A stretch of 6,339 nucleotides of DNA from Poriferisodalis multihospitum (GTDB lineage: Bacteria > Actinomycetota > Acidimicrobiia > Acidimicrobiales > Poriferisodalaceae). Position numbers and translations under genes: made by a program. Positions within the stretch are counted from its first letter, which is position 1; every line of letters starts with the position of its first letter. The notes beneath the pieces were generated by a model. It was not told the DNA's origin. It was given only the letters and a program-made list of their open reading frames with translations, and searched no databases. This document shows, one piece after another, positions 1 through 6,174 of this stretch. The stretch covers positions 1-6,339 of the forward strand of contig JAPYOI010000280.1 of NCBI GenBank assembly GCA_028278755.1. Reading direction: 5' to 3'.

Positions 1-107
1 CTACGGCGCTCGAGCTCGGCAACGAGATCGATGGGCTGGTCACCTACGACGAGCGGCTGACCCGAGCAGCGCGCGAGCGCGGCATCCCGACGATCACGCT
101 TGGCTGA
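1..107 (+). CDS. PIN-domain (VapC-like) protein, C-terminal fragment
   Basis: Only the last 34 residues and the TGA stop lie in the window; the reading frame begins at base 3. The peptide contains E-I-D-G-L-V-T-Y-D-E-R-L followed by A-R-E-R-G-I-P. This is the usual end of a PIN-domain fold: a late strand carrying the last acidic active-site residue (the D of T-Y-D), then a helix and a final short strand. PIN proteins of the VapC class are Mg2+-dependent ribonucleases that act as toxins and are paired with an upstream antitoxin. The rest of the gene and any antitoxin lie left of the window, so the toxin role is inferred from family knowledge. It converges with the RDD gene on the other strand. 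I am fairly confident of the PIN assignment but not of the subfamily. Confidence 0.8.
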   Translation, partial: TALELGNEIDGLVTYDERLTRAARERGIPTITLG

Positions 108-131
108 GTTCTCGCACCGCCGGCGCCTCAA

Positions 132-148
132 GAGCGCATATTGCGCTC
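132..148. terminator. compact hairpin between convergent genes, possible terminator
   Basis: Bases 132-138 (gagcgca) and 142-148 (tgcgctc) are perfect inverted repeats around a 3-nt loop, giving a 7-bp GC-rich stem. It sits 24 nt after the stop of the PIN gene and 117 nt beyond the end of the convergent RDD gene, where a terminator would be expected. No T-run follows on either strand, so it is not a textbook intrinsic terminator; high-GC actinobacteria often lack a strong U-tract. The rest of the 108-265 spacer shows only a weaker 5-bp stem (197-201 with 209-213). Confidence 0.3.
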
Positions 149-265
149 ACGGCTGCCCGTCCGCATCACGCGCACACAACCTCACGCGACGCGACAGCTA
201 ACGCCGTATTAGCGTTGCCGACCTCAAGTCCCGACACCATTGGGCGAAAGACGGCGATCCGCGAT

Positions 266-733
266 TCACTGTCCAGTCTTGGTCACAACGACCGCCCTCG
301 CGAGACGGTCGTGCCAGCCGCGGCCCGTGCGGTTCCATAGAGCCGACAGCGGGTACACCAGCCACAGAAACACGCCCCACGCCGCACTGTCGGCGCCGGT
401 CACCATGGCGGGAACGAGTCCCAGGACGCCGGTCAACGGTGGCAATACCGTCGTGACGAGAGCGCTCGTGTAGGAAATCCTGCCGCCGGTGGGCCAGCGC
501 ACGATCTCGATCCCTGTGCGACGCATGCCCACCGATTGGCCACGAACGACGAGGCGGTAGATGCGCCAAGAGCCGTACCACGCCAGGGCGGCAATAGCCA
601 CGAGCCACTGGATCGTCAGTTCCGCGGTTGTGAAGCCGGCGCTGCTCGGCCTCAGCTCGTAGGCGATGCTGTAGACGACGAGGAAGATGCCGATCGGGAT
701 GAGAACGGCAACCAACAGCCCTGCGTCATACAT
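266..733 (-). CDS. RDD family membrane protein (N-terminus cut off by in-frame TGA)
   Basis: This is a 155-residue integral membrane protein. Hydrophobic segments lie at about residues 4-27, 40-63, 91-111 and 115-133. The segment G-Q-S-V-G-M-R-R-T-G-I-E-I-V (65-78) matches the RDD-family signature G-x-T-x-G-K-x-x-x-G-I-x-V-V. The end G-R-G-W-H-D-R-L-A-R-A-V-V-V (137-150) matches the C-terminal 'G-x-H-D-x-x-A-x-x-V-V' signature with the second conserved Asp. RDD proteins are small membrane proteins of mostly unknown function, sometimes linked to ion transport. The ATG at 733 directly follows a TGA and has no Shine-Dalgarno sequence, and starting there omits the conserved first Arg. The same frame continues upstream beyond the TGA to a well-placed start at 817, so the original gene was probably 266-817. 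It follows the CWB2/PD40 gene by 58 nt and may be co-transcribed with it. Confidence 0.8.
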   Translation of the reverse strand: MYDAGLLVAVLIPIGIFLVVYSIAYELRPSSAGFTTAELTIQWLVAIAALAWYGSWRIYRLVVRGQSVGMRRTGIEIVRWPTGGRISYTSALVTTVLPPLTGVLGLVPAMVTGADSAAWGVFLWLVYPLSALWNRTGRGWHDRLARAVVVTKTGQ

Positions 734-817
734 TCACGCCATGAAGCGGGTTTCAAGCACAGCAGCTTCGACGGACTCGCCGTTGCCGAGTTCTGCTCGT
801 CTCTTGGACTCAGACAT
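734..817 (-). pseudogene. original N-terminus of the RDD gene, ended by a premature TGA
   Basis: From ATG 817 the frame reads 27 residues, starting M-S-E-S-K-R-R-A-E-L and ending L-E-T-R-F-M-A, then TGA (734-736), then continues in frame as M-Y-D-A-G-L-L. RDD domains characteristically start R-x6-D (for example R-F-L-A-x-L-I-D). Here R-F-M-A-stop-M-Y-D has exactly that spacing with the stop in the middle. TGG (Trp) or CGA (Arg) would need a single base change to become TGA. The segment is therefore best read as the detached beginning of the downstream gene rather than a separate leader peptide. Termination and restart at the abutting ATG could still yield a shortened RDD protein. Confidence 0.65.
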
Positions 818-823
818 GACCTG

Positions 824-828
824 CCCTC
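824..828 (-). promoter_or_regulatory. ribosome-binding site supporting the RDD start at 817
   Basis: On the - strand GAGGG lies at 828-824, six nucleotides before the ATG at 817-815. This is good Shine-Dalgarno spacing and decides the start in favour of 817. The alternative ATG at 733 has no purine-rich stretch before it. Confidence 0.5.
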
Positions 829-875
829 GGTGTTTTGTCGACGGAAACTGAAGGAAAGCGAGCAGCGCGGACCAT

Positions 876-3218
876 TCACCAGCGTCGTACTGCGACCGCG
901 GCGACGCCGTACACGGTCCATTCGAGTTGCGACCATTCGAATGGCGGCTGCTCTCCCAGCCACCAAGGTCGCTCTGGGTAGGCACCGGGATCGAACAGAG
1001 CAGCGGCGTCGAGCGCGTGGTACGCGTTGCCCCCCGGTTCGGATTCGACCAAGACGAGCCGCAGTGTGTCCTCGCCAAGCTCGGCCGCTCCGTACGCGAA
1101 CATCGTGCCTGCCGGACCGTGGCCTCCGTATTGCAGTCTCGCCCGCGAGTTCCGCCACGGCAGCGATGCCAGTTCACCCGTGGTCACGTTGATGCTCAGA
1201 AGATCCGTCACGAACTCACCATTGCCCTGCTCCCACAGAACAGCGGCCGCGATGATGCGGCGGCTGTCTGGTGACCAGCCGAGAAACTCCACGCCGGCGC
1301 GGTCATGGAACCTCGGAGGCGTCGTGAGTTGGCGCAACGAGCCGGTAGCAGGGCCGAAGGTTGCGATGCCGCCATTGACGGTCGCGTACACGGCGATACA
1401 GCAGCCATTAGGTGCCCATTCGAGGATCGAGGCAGCGGTGCGATCGGCAACCCGAGCAGCGGTGCCGTCGGCGTTGAACACGTGGACGATGCCGTCGGCG
1501 CCTTCGACACGCATATAGCTGCTGTCTGTGATGAGCGCGATCTGCGCGGCGTCCGGGGACCACTGCGCGCCGACCACATGCTCGGGATGGTCGAGCGCGC
1601 TCCGCCTGAGCGAGTCGACATCGACTACTTCGACCAGATCTGCTCCGTCGAAGCGTCCAGTCATCAGGAGCGGCTCACGGAACACCACGAGACGATGTCC
1701 CCCAGGGGACCAGCCGACATGCCGAGAGCGCACGTTGCCCCGTGCCAGCCACCGCACGTCTCTCGCGCTGAGGTCCGCAACGAGGATTTCGCGTTGGAAC
1801 TCATGTCGGTCGGTAATCCCGTTCTCGTTGGTGTCTTGAGACGCGTCAACGTTCGCAGCGAGCAGCGCCCCGTCGTCGGACCAGGCAAATGCGTCGTACT
1901 GCGGGTAGTAGTGCTCGTTGTGCGGTGTCAACCGCCAGAGGTCTCCTGTTGCAAGCTCGTAGATGAACACGCCTGCGGTGCCGTCTTGATGTGCCGTGAA
2001 GGCGAGGTGACGCTGCTGGGGAGACCAGTTCAGATTGCCGATCGACCCCAGACCGCTGTCCAACAGGTGATGCCGCATGTCGAGACGCTCATCGATGACA
2101 GCGATGGTGCCGCCGGCATCTCCAGAAGACGGATCGGGAACCGATAGCGCGACGCGGATTGGGATCTCGGGTTCGGCCGCTTGGCGATGAACGGCATCAC
2201 GCATTGCAGCGGAGCCGCCGAAGACATGCACCGCGGTCGTGCCGGTGTGCTGCGCCCGGTAGAGAACCGCATTCGCGTCGACCGCCAGCTCATCCGGGGT
2301 TGTCAGCAGCAGCGGCGAGCAGAACTGGCCCAGCAGCGGAGCTGCGCTGTATGCGTCCCATGTGGCAGGCATCGACTGGCTGGCGCCGCGGTCTTCTGGC
2401 CCTCTGGCCAAACCAACGGTCGGCGGCAGCCCGACAGGGCACTCGCGTTGCGTCATGGACGCGAAACGCCCAGTCACGTCATCAGTGCTGAAGCCGGCGA
2501 CTGCGGCTGCCGCCCCCACTAGACCGTGGCCGCCGAGGACGGTCGCTTCGATGCCCGACGCTTCGACCTGTCGCAGCGTGTCTGAGGTGGTTGTGGCTGT
2601 CGGCCCCGCCACGACTGCATGTGTGACGTCGTGCAGGCCCAAGAATTCAGTGATGTCGTCTGGGAGAGAGCCTTCTGACGTGAGCAGCAGCGGCAGTCTC
2701 GCCCGGGCCGCCAAGACCGCAGCGGCGGCTGGCTCCCGGCTGCCGGCCAACACCACAGCCCGCACCTGGCGCGTCGGCAATGCCAAACCCTCGACCGTGT
2801 CAGGTCTGCCCCCTGCAGGGCCCTCGCCGGTGCCTTGCGCAGACGCGGGCGGGTTCTTGACGCCCACGATCTCGCCTGCGGCGACACTCAGAGCAGCTGG
2901 CGACTCGCCGGCGACCCGCGCGACACGGATGCCTGCACGCCGCGTCGATGCCAAGGCCATCTCCGCAAGCTCGCGACTCCAGTCGACGACCAGCGCTTCT
3001 TGGACTCTGGCATCGGCAAGGAGAGTCAGCGCGTCGCTGCCCAGTCCATCAGGCGGCACCAGCAGCAGGGGAGCATCGATCCCCCCGGCTAGAGCGGCCG
3101 CCACTGCGGCGCTTGAGTCTGAACGTCCCGACGCCAGGACGACTCTGTCGACAGGGCCTCCAATGGCCCGGACGAACTCACCGGCCACCACCAGCGACGT
3201 CGCGTAGCGGTCCTTCCC
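876..3218 (-). CDS. CWB2/PD40 cell-envelope protein, C-terminal half (shifted frame)
   Basis: Numbering from the GTG at 3191, this half is 771 residues, but coding clearly extends upstream. The frame reads G-K-D-R-Y-A-T-S-L before that codon, the classic opening of a CWB2 (PF04122) repeat. CWB2 repeats lie at about -9 to 90, 91-215 and 217-345, with V-V-L-A-S-G, P-L-L-L-V-P-P and V-F-G-G motifs. A Gly/Pro/Ala-rich insert (113-137) interrupts the second. PD40 propeller blades follow, each with W-S-P or a variant, near 389, 437, 494, 544, 592, 639 and 692. An EF-hand-like loop sits at 453-464. There is no signal peptide or believable start: GTG 3191 falls inside the first repeat. It is therefore the continuation of the upstream half after a frameshift, not an independent gene. 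CWB2 repeats bind cell-wall polymers; the propeller's ligand is unknown. No LPXTG motif or clear C-terminal membrane anchor is visible. Confidence 0.85.
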   Translation of the reverse strand, partial: GKDRYATSLVVAGEFVRAIGGPVDRVVLASGRSDSSAAVAAALAGGIDAPLLLVPPDGLGSDALTLLADARVQEALVVDWSRELAEMALASTRRAGIRVARVAGESPAALSVAAGEIVGVKNPPASAQGTGEGPAGGRPDTVEGLALPTRQVRAVVLAGSREPAAAAVLAARARLPLLLTSEGSLPDDITEFLGLHDVTHAVVAGPTATTTSDTLRQVEASGIEATVLGGHGLVGAAAAVAGFSTDDVTGRFASMTQRECPVGLPPTVGLARGPEDRGASQSMPATWDAYSAAPLLGQFCSPLLLTTPDELAVDANAVLYRAQHTGTTAVHVFGGSAAMRDAVHRQAAEPEIPIRVALSVPDPSSGDAGGTIAVIDERLDMRHHLLDSGLGSIGNLNWSPQQRHLAFTAHQDGTAGVFIYELATGDLWRLTPHNEHYYPQYDAFAWSDDGALLAANVDASQDTNENGITDRHEFQREILVADLSARDVRWLARGNVRSRHVGWSPGGHRLVVFREPLLMTGRFDGADLVEVVDVDSLRRSALDHPEHVVGAQWSPDAAQIALITDSSYMRVEGADGIVHVFNADGTAARVADRTAASILEWAPNGCCIAVYATVNGGIATFGPATGSLRQLTTPPRFHDRAGVEFLGWSPDSRRIIAAAVLWEQGNGEFVTDLLSINVTTGELASLPWRNSRARLQYGGHGPAGTMFAYGAAELGEDTLRLVLVESEPGGNAYHALDAAALFDPGAYPERPWWLGEQPPFEWSQLEWTVYGVAAVAVRRW

Positions 3219-5782
3219 CCACAGCGAACGCCGGGCGTGTCGCCCTCAGCCACGGAGACGACGGGACCGAAGTCGATCAGCGGCGCCAAGTCCCCCGATT
3301 GGAGGCTTGTGAGCCACATGCCCCCGTCTCTTCTGGGCTGCGCGTCCCGGGGCCAGCTGCCGTCGTAGATGAGCAGCAGTTGGTTCTGGTCTGGAGACAG
3401 CAGCAGGCGCGGCTGAATCTGCCGGCCGAAACTGAGCCGCAGTAGGGGGATGTCGCGCAGAGTCGTGATGTTGCCTGTGACGTCGTCCAGCAACACGAGA
3501 TCTCGATATGAGGAACCGTCCTCGCTGCGCCGCAGGTACAGAAGACCGTCACCCTCCGGGGACCACCCAAAGAAGACGAGCGGAGTAGGGCTGTTGCTCT
3601 CTTGCGTGAACTCGAGCAGTTTCCTGATCTCGCCGGACTCAAGATCGAGCACGTAGTCAGCCGTGGTCTCAGACTTGTAGTCGAACATTCCGTCTTCCTG
3701 TACGTAGTCGGTGTCGGAGAACGCGAGCATCGAGCCGCTGGGGTTCCAGCCGAGGATCCAGGCACCGTAGTGCTGGTGGCCCTCTTCACACTCGCTGCAG
3801 CCGATCGGCGTCAGCTGCCTGCGATTCGTGCCGTTGCCTGTGCACACAGCCACTTGGCGCGTCCACCACCCATCGCGCAAGTAGTAGGCAAGATGGGAGC
3901 CGTCAGGTGACCAAACTGCACCCGGTCCGCTGCTGCACAGCGCCAGTCGCGAGGCGACAGCTGCCTCGTTGACTCTGATTGAGGAATAGGACCGCACTGA
4001 GCGGTAGTACGGATCAGATGCGGCCGGATCCCAGTGCTGCATCGTCGTGACTGCGTTGCTGTCCGGTGACCAACGGCCGACGAGGTCGTGGGCGGTGTTC
4101 TCGGTTAGTCGTTCCGTTGTGCGCGATTCGGCATCATGCACGAAGAGCTCGGCGAAGTGCAGCGGATTGCCCTGCCACGTGCCCACGGTCGACGGGTCGT
4201 CGATGAATGCGGTGAACATGAAGGAACTGCCGTCGGGTGACCACGACGGACCCATGTTGCCGACCGACCAACCCACGCCGGTGTCTGCGGGGTCCTCGAA
4301 GACCAATTCGGCGCCTTCGGACACGACTTGGTACGACTCGCCGGTCTCGGTGTCCAGTACGAAGATCTCCGCTGTGCACAGACGCCGGTAGCTCAAGAAC
4401 CTCCCGGCGGGAGACCAATCCAATTCGCGAAGTCGACACACACCGTCAGAGTTCAGGTGCGGCCACGCCGGGATCTCGATTTCAGTTTGCGGGAACAGGC
4501 GGATCGCGCCGTGTTCGTCCACTACCGCGATCTGCGTGCTCCGCATACCGTTCTCCGTCACGTCGCCAACGCTCACGAATGCGAGTTGCGTCGGCGGCAG
4601 CGAAACATCCAAGGCGGCGCCCGCGATGACACTCTCGTCGCCGAAGACGAAGAGTTCAATGCCGCGGGACCGCTGCTGTTCGAGGTAGAGGGTGTTGCGC
4701 AGGTCGTCGGGAAATCGTCCGGATTCGATGTAGCGCAGGGAAGTGCACTGCTTGGCGAGCAGGGCGCCGACGGTGAGCACTTGCTCGGGGCGCTCGGCTG
4801 AGGCGAGGCCGATGCGGAACGAATCGCCGGCGCATGCCGGGTCCTCAGCGGTGTGCTGGTGGAACAGGTCCGCTGCGAGACGGGCGGTGTCGCTGCGGTC
4901 TCGGCCTGCGAGGCGGGTGACGGTGGCCCCGCCGGCTTCGATCGTTTCTTGCGCCGCCCGTCCGATTGCGGTGGTGCCACCGACCAGCACTACATGTTCG
5001 ATCTCACGCTCAGTCAGGTACAAGGTGATGCGAGCGTCAAGCTCGTCGGGTGCGGTGAGCAGCAGCGGGAACGGGCCTGTGGCAGCCAACGGCCCGACCG
5101 CCACCGCATCAGCCACGTTTTGGTCGCTGGCGATGATCACCGTGCGGCCCAGTTCGCCGAGTTCAGCGGGAACGCCGATCCCCTCGGCAATAGCAACCGA
5201 CGTCCCGACTGGGTCATCGCCGTGGACGCGTTCGATATTGCGGGGAAGCATTCCCAGCCCGAACAGCACCGACGGCTCGTGATTCGGCAGCACGTCGGAG
5301 CTGCCGACGATCACGACGCGACGGACGCCAGTCGACCGCAGGAACTCCACCAGGTCAGGCCGCGCAGTGGGGGACTGCAAACCGCCCGGGGGCACCAAGA
5401 CCACTGGCGCGCCTAGCGATGCAGCCAATGGGCCAGCCGTCGCTGCATCCGCCCACGACTCTCCCGACGCCAGCACCACCCATTCCGAGGTGCCTCCGTC
5501 GGCGTCGACCAGTGCCTGCGCCACCGCTAGCGATAGCTCGTACTGGTCCGAACCGGCGTACCGCACCACCTCCACGCCGCCCGCCGAGTCCTCCTGCATC
5601 GAGTCGTCAGATGTGGCTCCGTCCTGCGTCTCGGCTTCAGAAGCCGAATTGCCTGCGCCGGCGGTTGGCTCTTCTGCCGCAGCCACTCCGGAGACTGGCA
5701 GCAGCCCCACCGTCAGACAGGCCGCGCCCACCAGCAGCCATCGCTGCCTCACGCTTCTCGGCCCTTCGTCACGGACGCTCAT
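3089..5782 (-). CDS. Secreted CWB2/PD40 cell-envelope protein, N-terminal half
   Basis: From ATG 5782 the frame gives 897 residues. Residues 1-36 form a Sec-type signal peptide: basic start with R-Q-R, hydrophobic core W15-V33, and A-A-A before E37, predicting cleavage after A36. An acidic Ser/Glu-rich linker (37-68) follows. Three CWB2 repeats come next, at about 70-168, 183-290 and 287-394, with V-V-L-A-S-G, P-L-L-L-T-A-P-D-E-L and V-L-V-G-G-T motifs. PD40 propeller blades carry W-S-P/W-N-P motifs near 456, 514, 571, 624, 679, 740 and a weaker L-S-P near 795. Genuine coding ends around residue 855; the rest (R-T-A-T-R-R-R-W-W-W onward) is out-of-frame sequence after the frameshift. Cysteines are frequent, as in exported disulfide-bonded proteins. 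I chose ATG 5782 because it starts directly before the signal peptide, although no clear Shine-Dalgarno sequence precedes it. Likely role: exported and non-covalently wall-bound, with a binding or sensing propeller. This role is inference. Confidence 0.88.
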   Translation of the reverse strand: MSVRDEGPRSVRQRWLLVGAACLTVGLLPVSGVAAAEEPTAGAGNSASEAETQDGATSDDSMQEDSAGGVEVVRYAGSDQYELSLAVAQALVDADGGTSEWVVLASGESWADAATAGPLAASLGAPVVLVPPGGLQSPTARPDLVEFLRSTGVRRVVIVGSSDVLPNHEPSVLFGLGMLPRNIERVHGDDPVGTSVAIAEGIGVPAELGELGRTVIIASDQNVADAVAVGPLAATGPFPLLLTAPDELDARITLYLTEREIEHVVLVGGTTAIGRAAQETIEAGGATVTRLAGRDRSDTARLAADLFHQHTAEDPACAGDSFRIGLASAERPEQVLTVGALLAKQCTSLRYIESGRFPDDLRNTLYLEQQRSRGIELFVFGDESVIAGAALDVSLPPTQLAFVSVGDVTENGMRSTQIAVVDEHGAIRLFPQTEIEIPAWPHLNSDGVCRLRELDWSPAGRFLSYRRLCTAEIFVLDTETGESYQVVSEGAELVFEDPADTGVGWSVGNMGPSWSPDGSSFMFTAFIDDPSTVGTWQGNPLHFAELFVHDAESRTTERLTENTAHDLVGRWSPDSNAVTTMQHWDPAASDPYYRSVRSYSSIRVNEAAVASRLALCSSGPGAVWSPDGSHLAYYLRDGWWTRQVAVCTGNGTNRRQLTPIGCSECEEGHQHYGAWILGWNPSGSMLAFSDTDYVQEDGMFDYKSETTADYVLDLESGEIRKLLEFTQESNSPTPLVFFGWSPEGDGLLYLRRSEDGSSYRDLVLLDDVTGNITTLRDIPLLRLSFGRQIQPRLLLSPDQNQLLLIYDGSWPRDAQPRRDGGMWLTSLQSGDLAPLIDFGPVVSVAEGDTPGVRCGGRTATRRRWWWPVSSSGPLEALSTESSWRRDVQTQAPQWRPL
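3216..3220 (-). other. G5 run where the CWB2/PD40 reading frame shifts by -1
   Basis: The upstream frame reads V-R-C-G-G then falls into unrelated Arg/Trp-rich sequence. The frame one base back reads G-G-K-D-R-Y-A-T-S, a perfect CWB2 repeat start. The changeover point is five consecutive G's on the - strand. One added G, or a -1 slip here, restores a continuous 1635-residue protein (856 residues, then K-D-R-Y-A-T-S-L, then 771). Confidence 0.75.
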
Positions 5783-6164
5783 GGGTGATTGCGAGCGTCT
5801 CAATGAGCCAGGCACCGTCGCTGATGCTATGGCGTGTATGGAATCCCTTACATCGCGTCCATCGAACGGTGCGCATGCGTTGTCGTTCCTGCGCTGCACC
5901 TGCTGTGGATCGGTGTGCGATGCCCGAAGGGGCACGGCCGCTGCGCAGTGCATCCCATGCGGCCCGCAGTTCGGTCCGATGCAGCGCCGACCACTCATCG
6001 ACCATGTCTTGAGCACGTCGAGGGAGCGAACCTCGTAAGACCTGAGAATTCTCGACGTCGACCAGCACCTCATGTTCGCCATAGCGGGCATGGAAGTGCG
6101 GCGGCGGATGGTCCCGGGCATACATCGTGATCACGATGCCGAAGAACCGGCTGAGTTCTGGCAT
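5769..6164 (-). CDS. DUF4160 domain protein with C-terminal extension
   Basis: The protein has 131 residues. Residues 1-83 match the DUF4160 family closely: M-P-E-L-S-R-F-F-G-I-V-I at the start, then Y-A-R-D-H-P-P-P-H-F-H-A-R-Y-G, V-L-V-D-V, L-P-R-R-A, W-x(3)-H-R-x-E-L and a final W-D-A-L-R-S-G-R. The H-F-H-A segment is the family hallmark. The biochemical function is not established. DUF4160 genes are often found next to DUF2442 genes, as here with a 10-nt gap, and such pairs have been suggested to be toxin-antitoxin-like. Family members usually stop shortly after the point corresponding to residue 83; here 48 further Arg-rich residues follow and the TGA (5769-5771) lies 14 nt inside the CWB2/PD40 gene. 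That tail may be a lost stop, and it also contains any promoter for the downstream gene. No strong Shine-Dalgarno sequence precedes the ATG. Confidence 0.85.
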   Translation of the reverse strand: MPELSRFFGIVITMYARDHPPPHFHARYGEHEVLVDVENSQVLRGSLPRRAQDMVDEWSALHRTELRAAWDALRSGRAPSGIAHRSTAGAAQERQRMRTVRWTRCKGFHTRHSISDGAWLIETLAITHERP

Positions 6165-6174
6165 CGCGAGGCAG

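Larger units (their letters stand above)
876..5575 (-). repeat. tandem intragenic duplication of a 3xCWB2 + PD40 propeller module
   Basis: Copy 1 spans about 3216-5575 and copy 2 about 876-3218. Each is built in the same order: three CWB2 repeats, then about seven PD40 blades. The third CWB2 repeat of both copies shares a pattern not typical of the others: a Cys near its start, a G-L-A segment, L-L-x(3)-C, and V-F-G before the propeller. Sequence identity between copies is low, so the duplication is old. At DNA level the copies leave two visible imprints: GGNGACCA-type words (W-S-P codons read on the - strand) at blade intervals, and AGCAGCAGCGG-type words (the L-L-L motif of CWB2). Confidence 0.6.

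Noticed and set aside
197..216. Second hairpin in the 108-265 spacer (gctaa with ttagc, or aacgc with gcgtt)
   Set aside because: The two alternatives are only 5 bp with 7-nt loops and exclude each other, with no T-run; too weak to annotate.
734..736. TGA read as tryptophan or selenocysteine
   Set aside because: TGA is used as an ordinary stop at the ends of the other genes here, including 105-107, 876-878, 5769-5771 and 6175-6177, so a reassigned code is not supported. Trp or Arg, not Cys-like residues, would be expected at this place.
1305..2147. Long open frames on the + strand across the CWB2/PD40 gene (for example 1305-2147, 2362-3207, 5367-6038)
   Set aside because: Their translations are Arg/Pro/Ser-rich with no recognisable domain, and the opposite strand has clear protein families throughout. 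They are GC-driven shadows.
3213..3223. Programmed -1 ribosomal frameshift signal at the G5 run
   Set aside because: The context T-GGG-GGA does not fit an X-XXY-YYZ slippery heptamer, because the base before the G's is T. I see no obvious stimulatory stem just downstream. The purine-rich GGGGGAAGGA is also too far from GTG 3191 (about 20 nt) to act as its ribosome-binding site.
2303..5070. Scattered AGCAGCAGCGG words that look like a DNA repeat family
   Set aside because: They coincide with the Leu-Leu-Leu motif of CWB2 repeats read on the - strand, so protein repetition and codon choice explain them.
5717..5719. Lipoprotein signal around C22 of the envelope protein
   Set aside because: The residues before C22 are G-A-A rather than a lipobox with Leu/Val at -3, and the Cys sits in the middle of the hydrophobic core. 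A signal peptidase I site (A-A-A before E37) fits better.
5783..6121. Longer N-terminus of the envelope protein starting at 6121
   Set aside because: The extra 113 residues are the out-of-frame DUF4160 gene, and they would bury the signal peptide, which begins right after ATG 5782.
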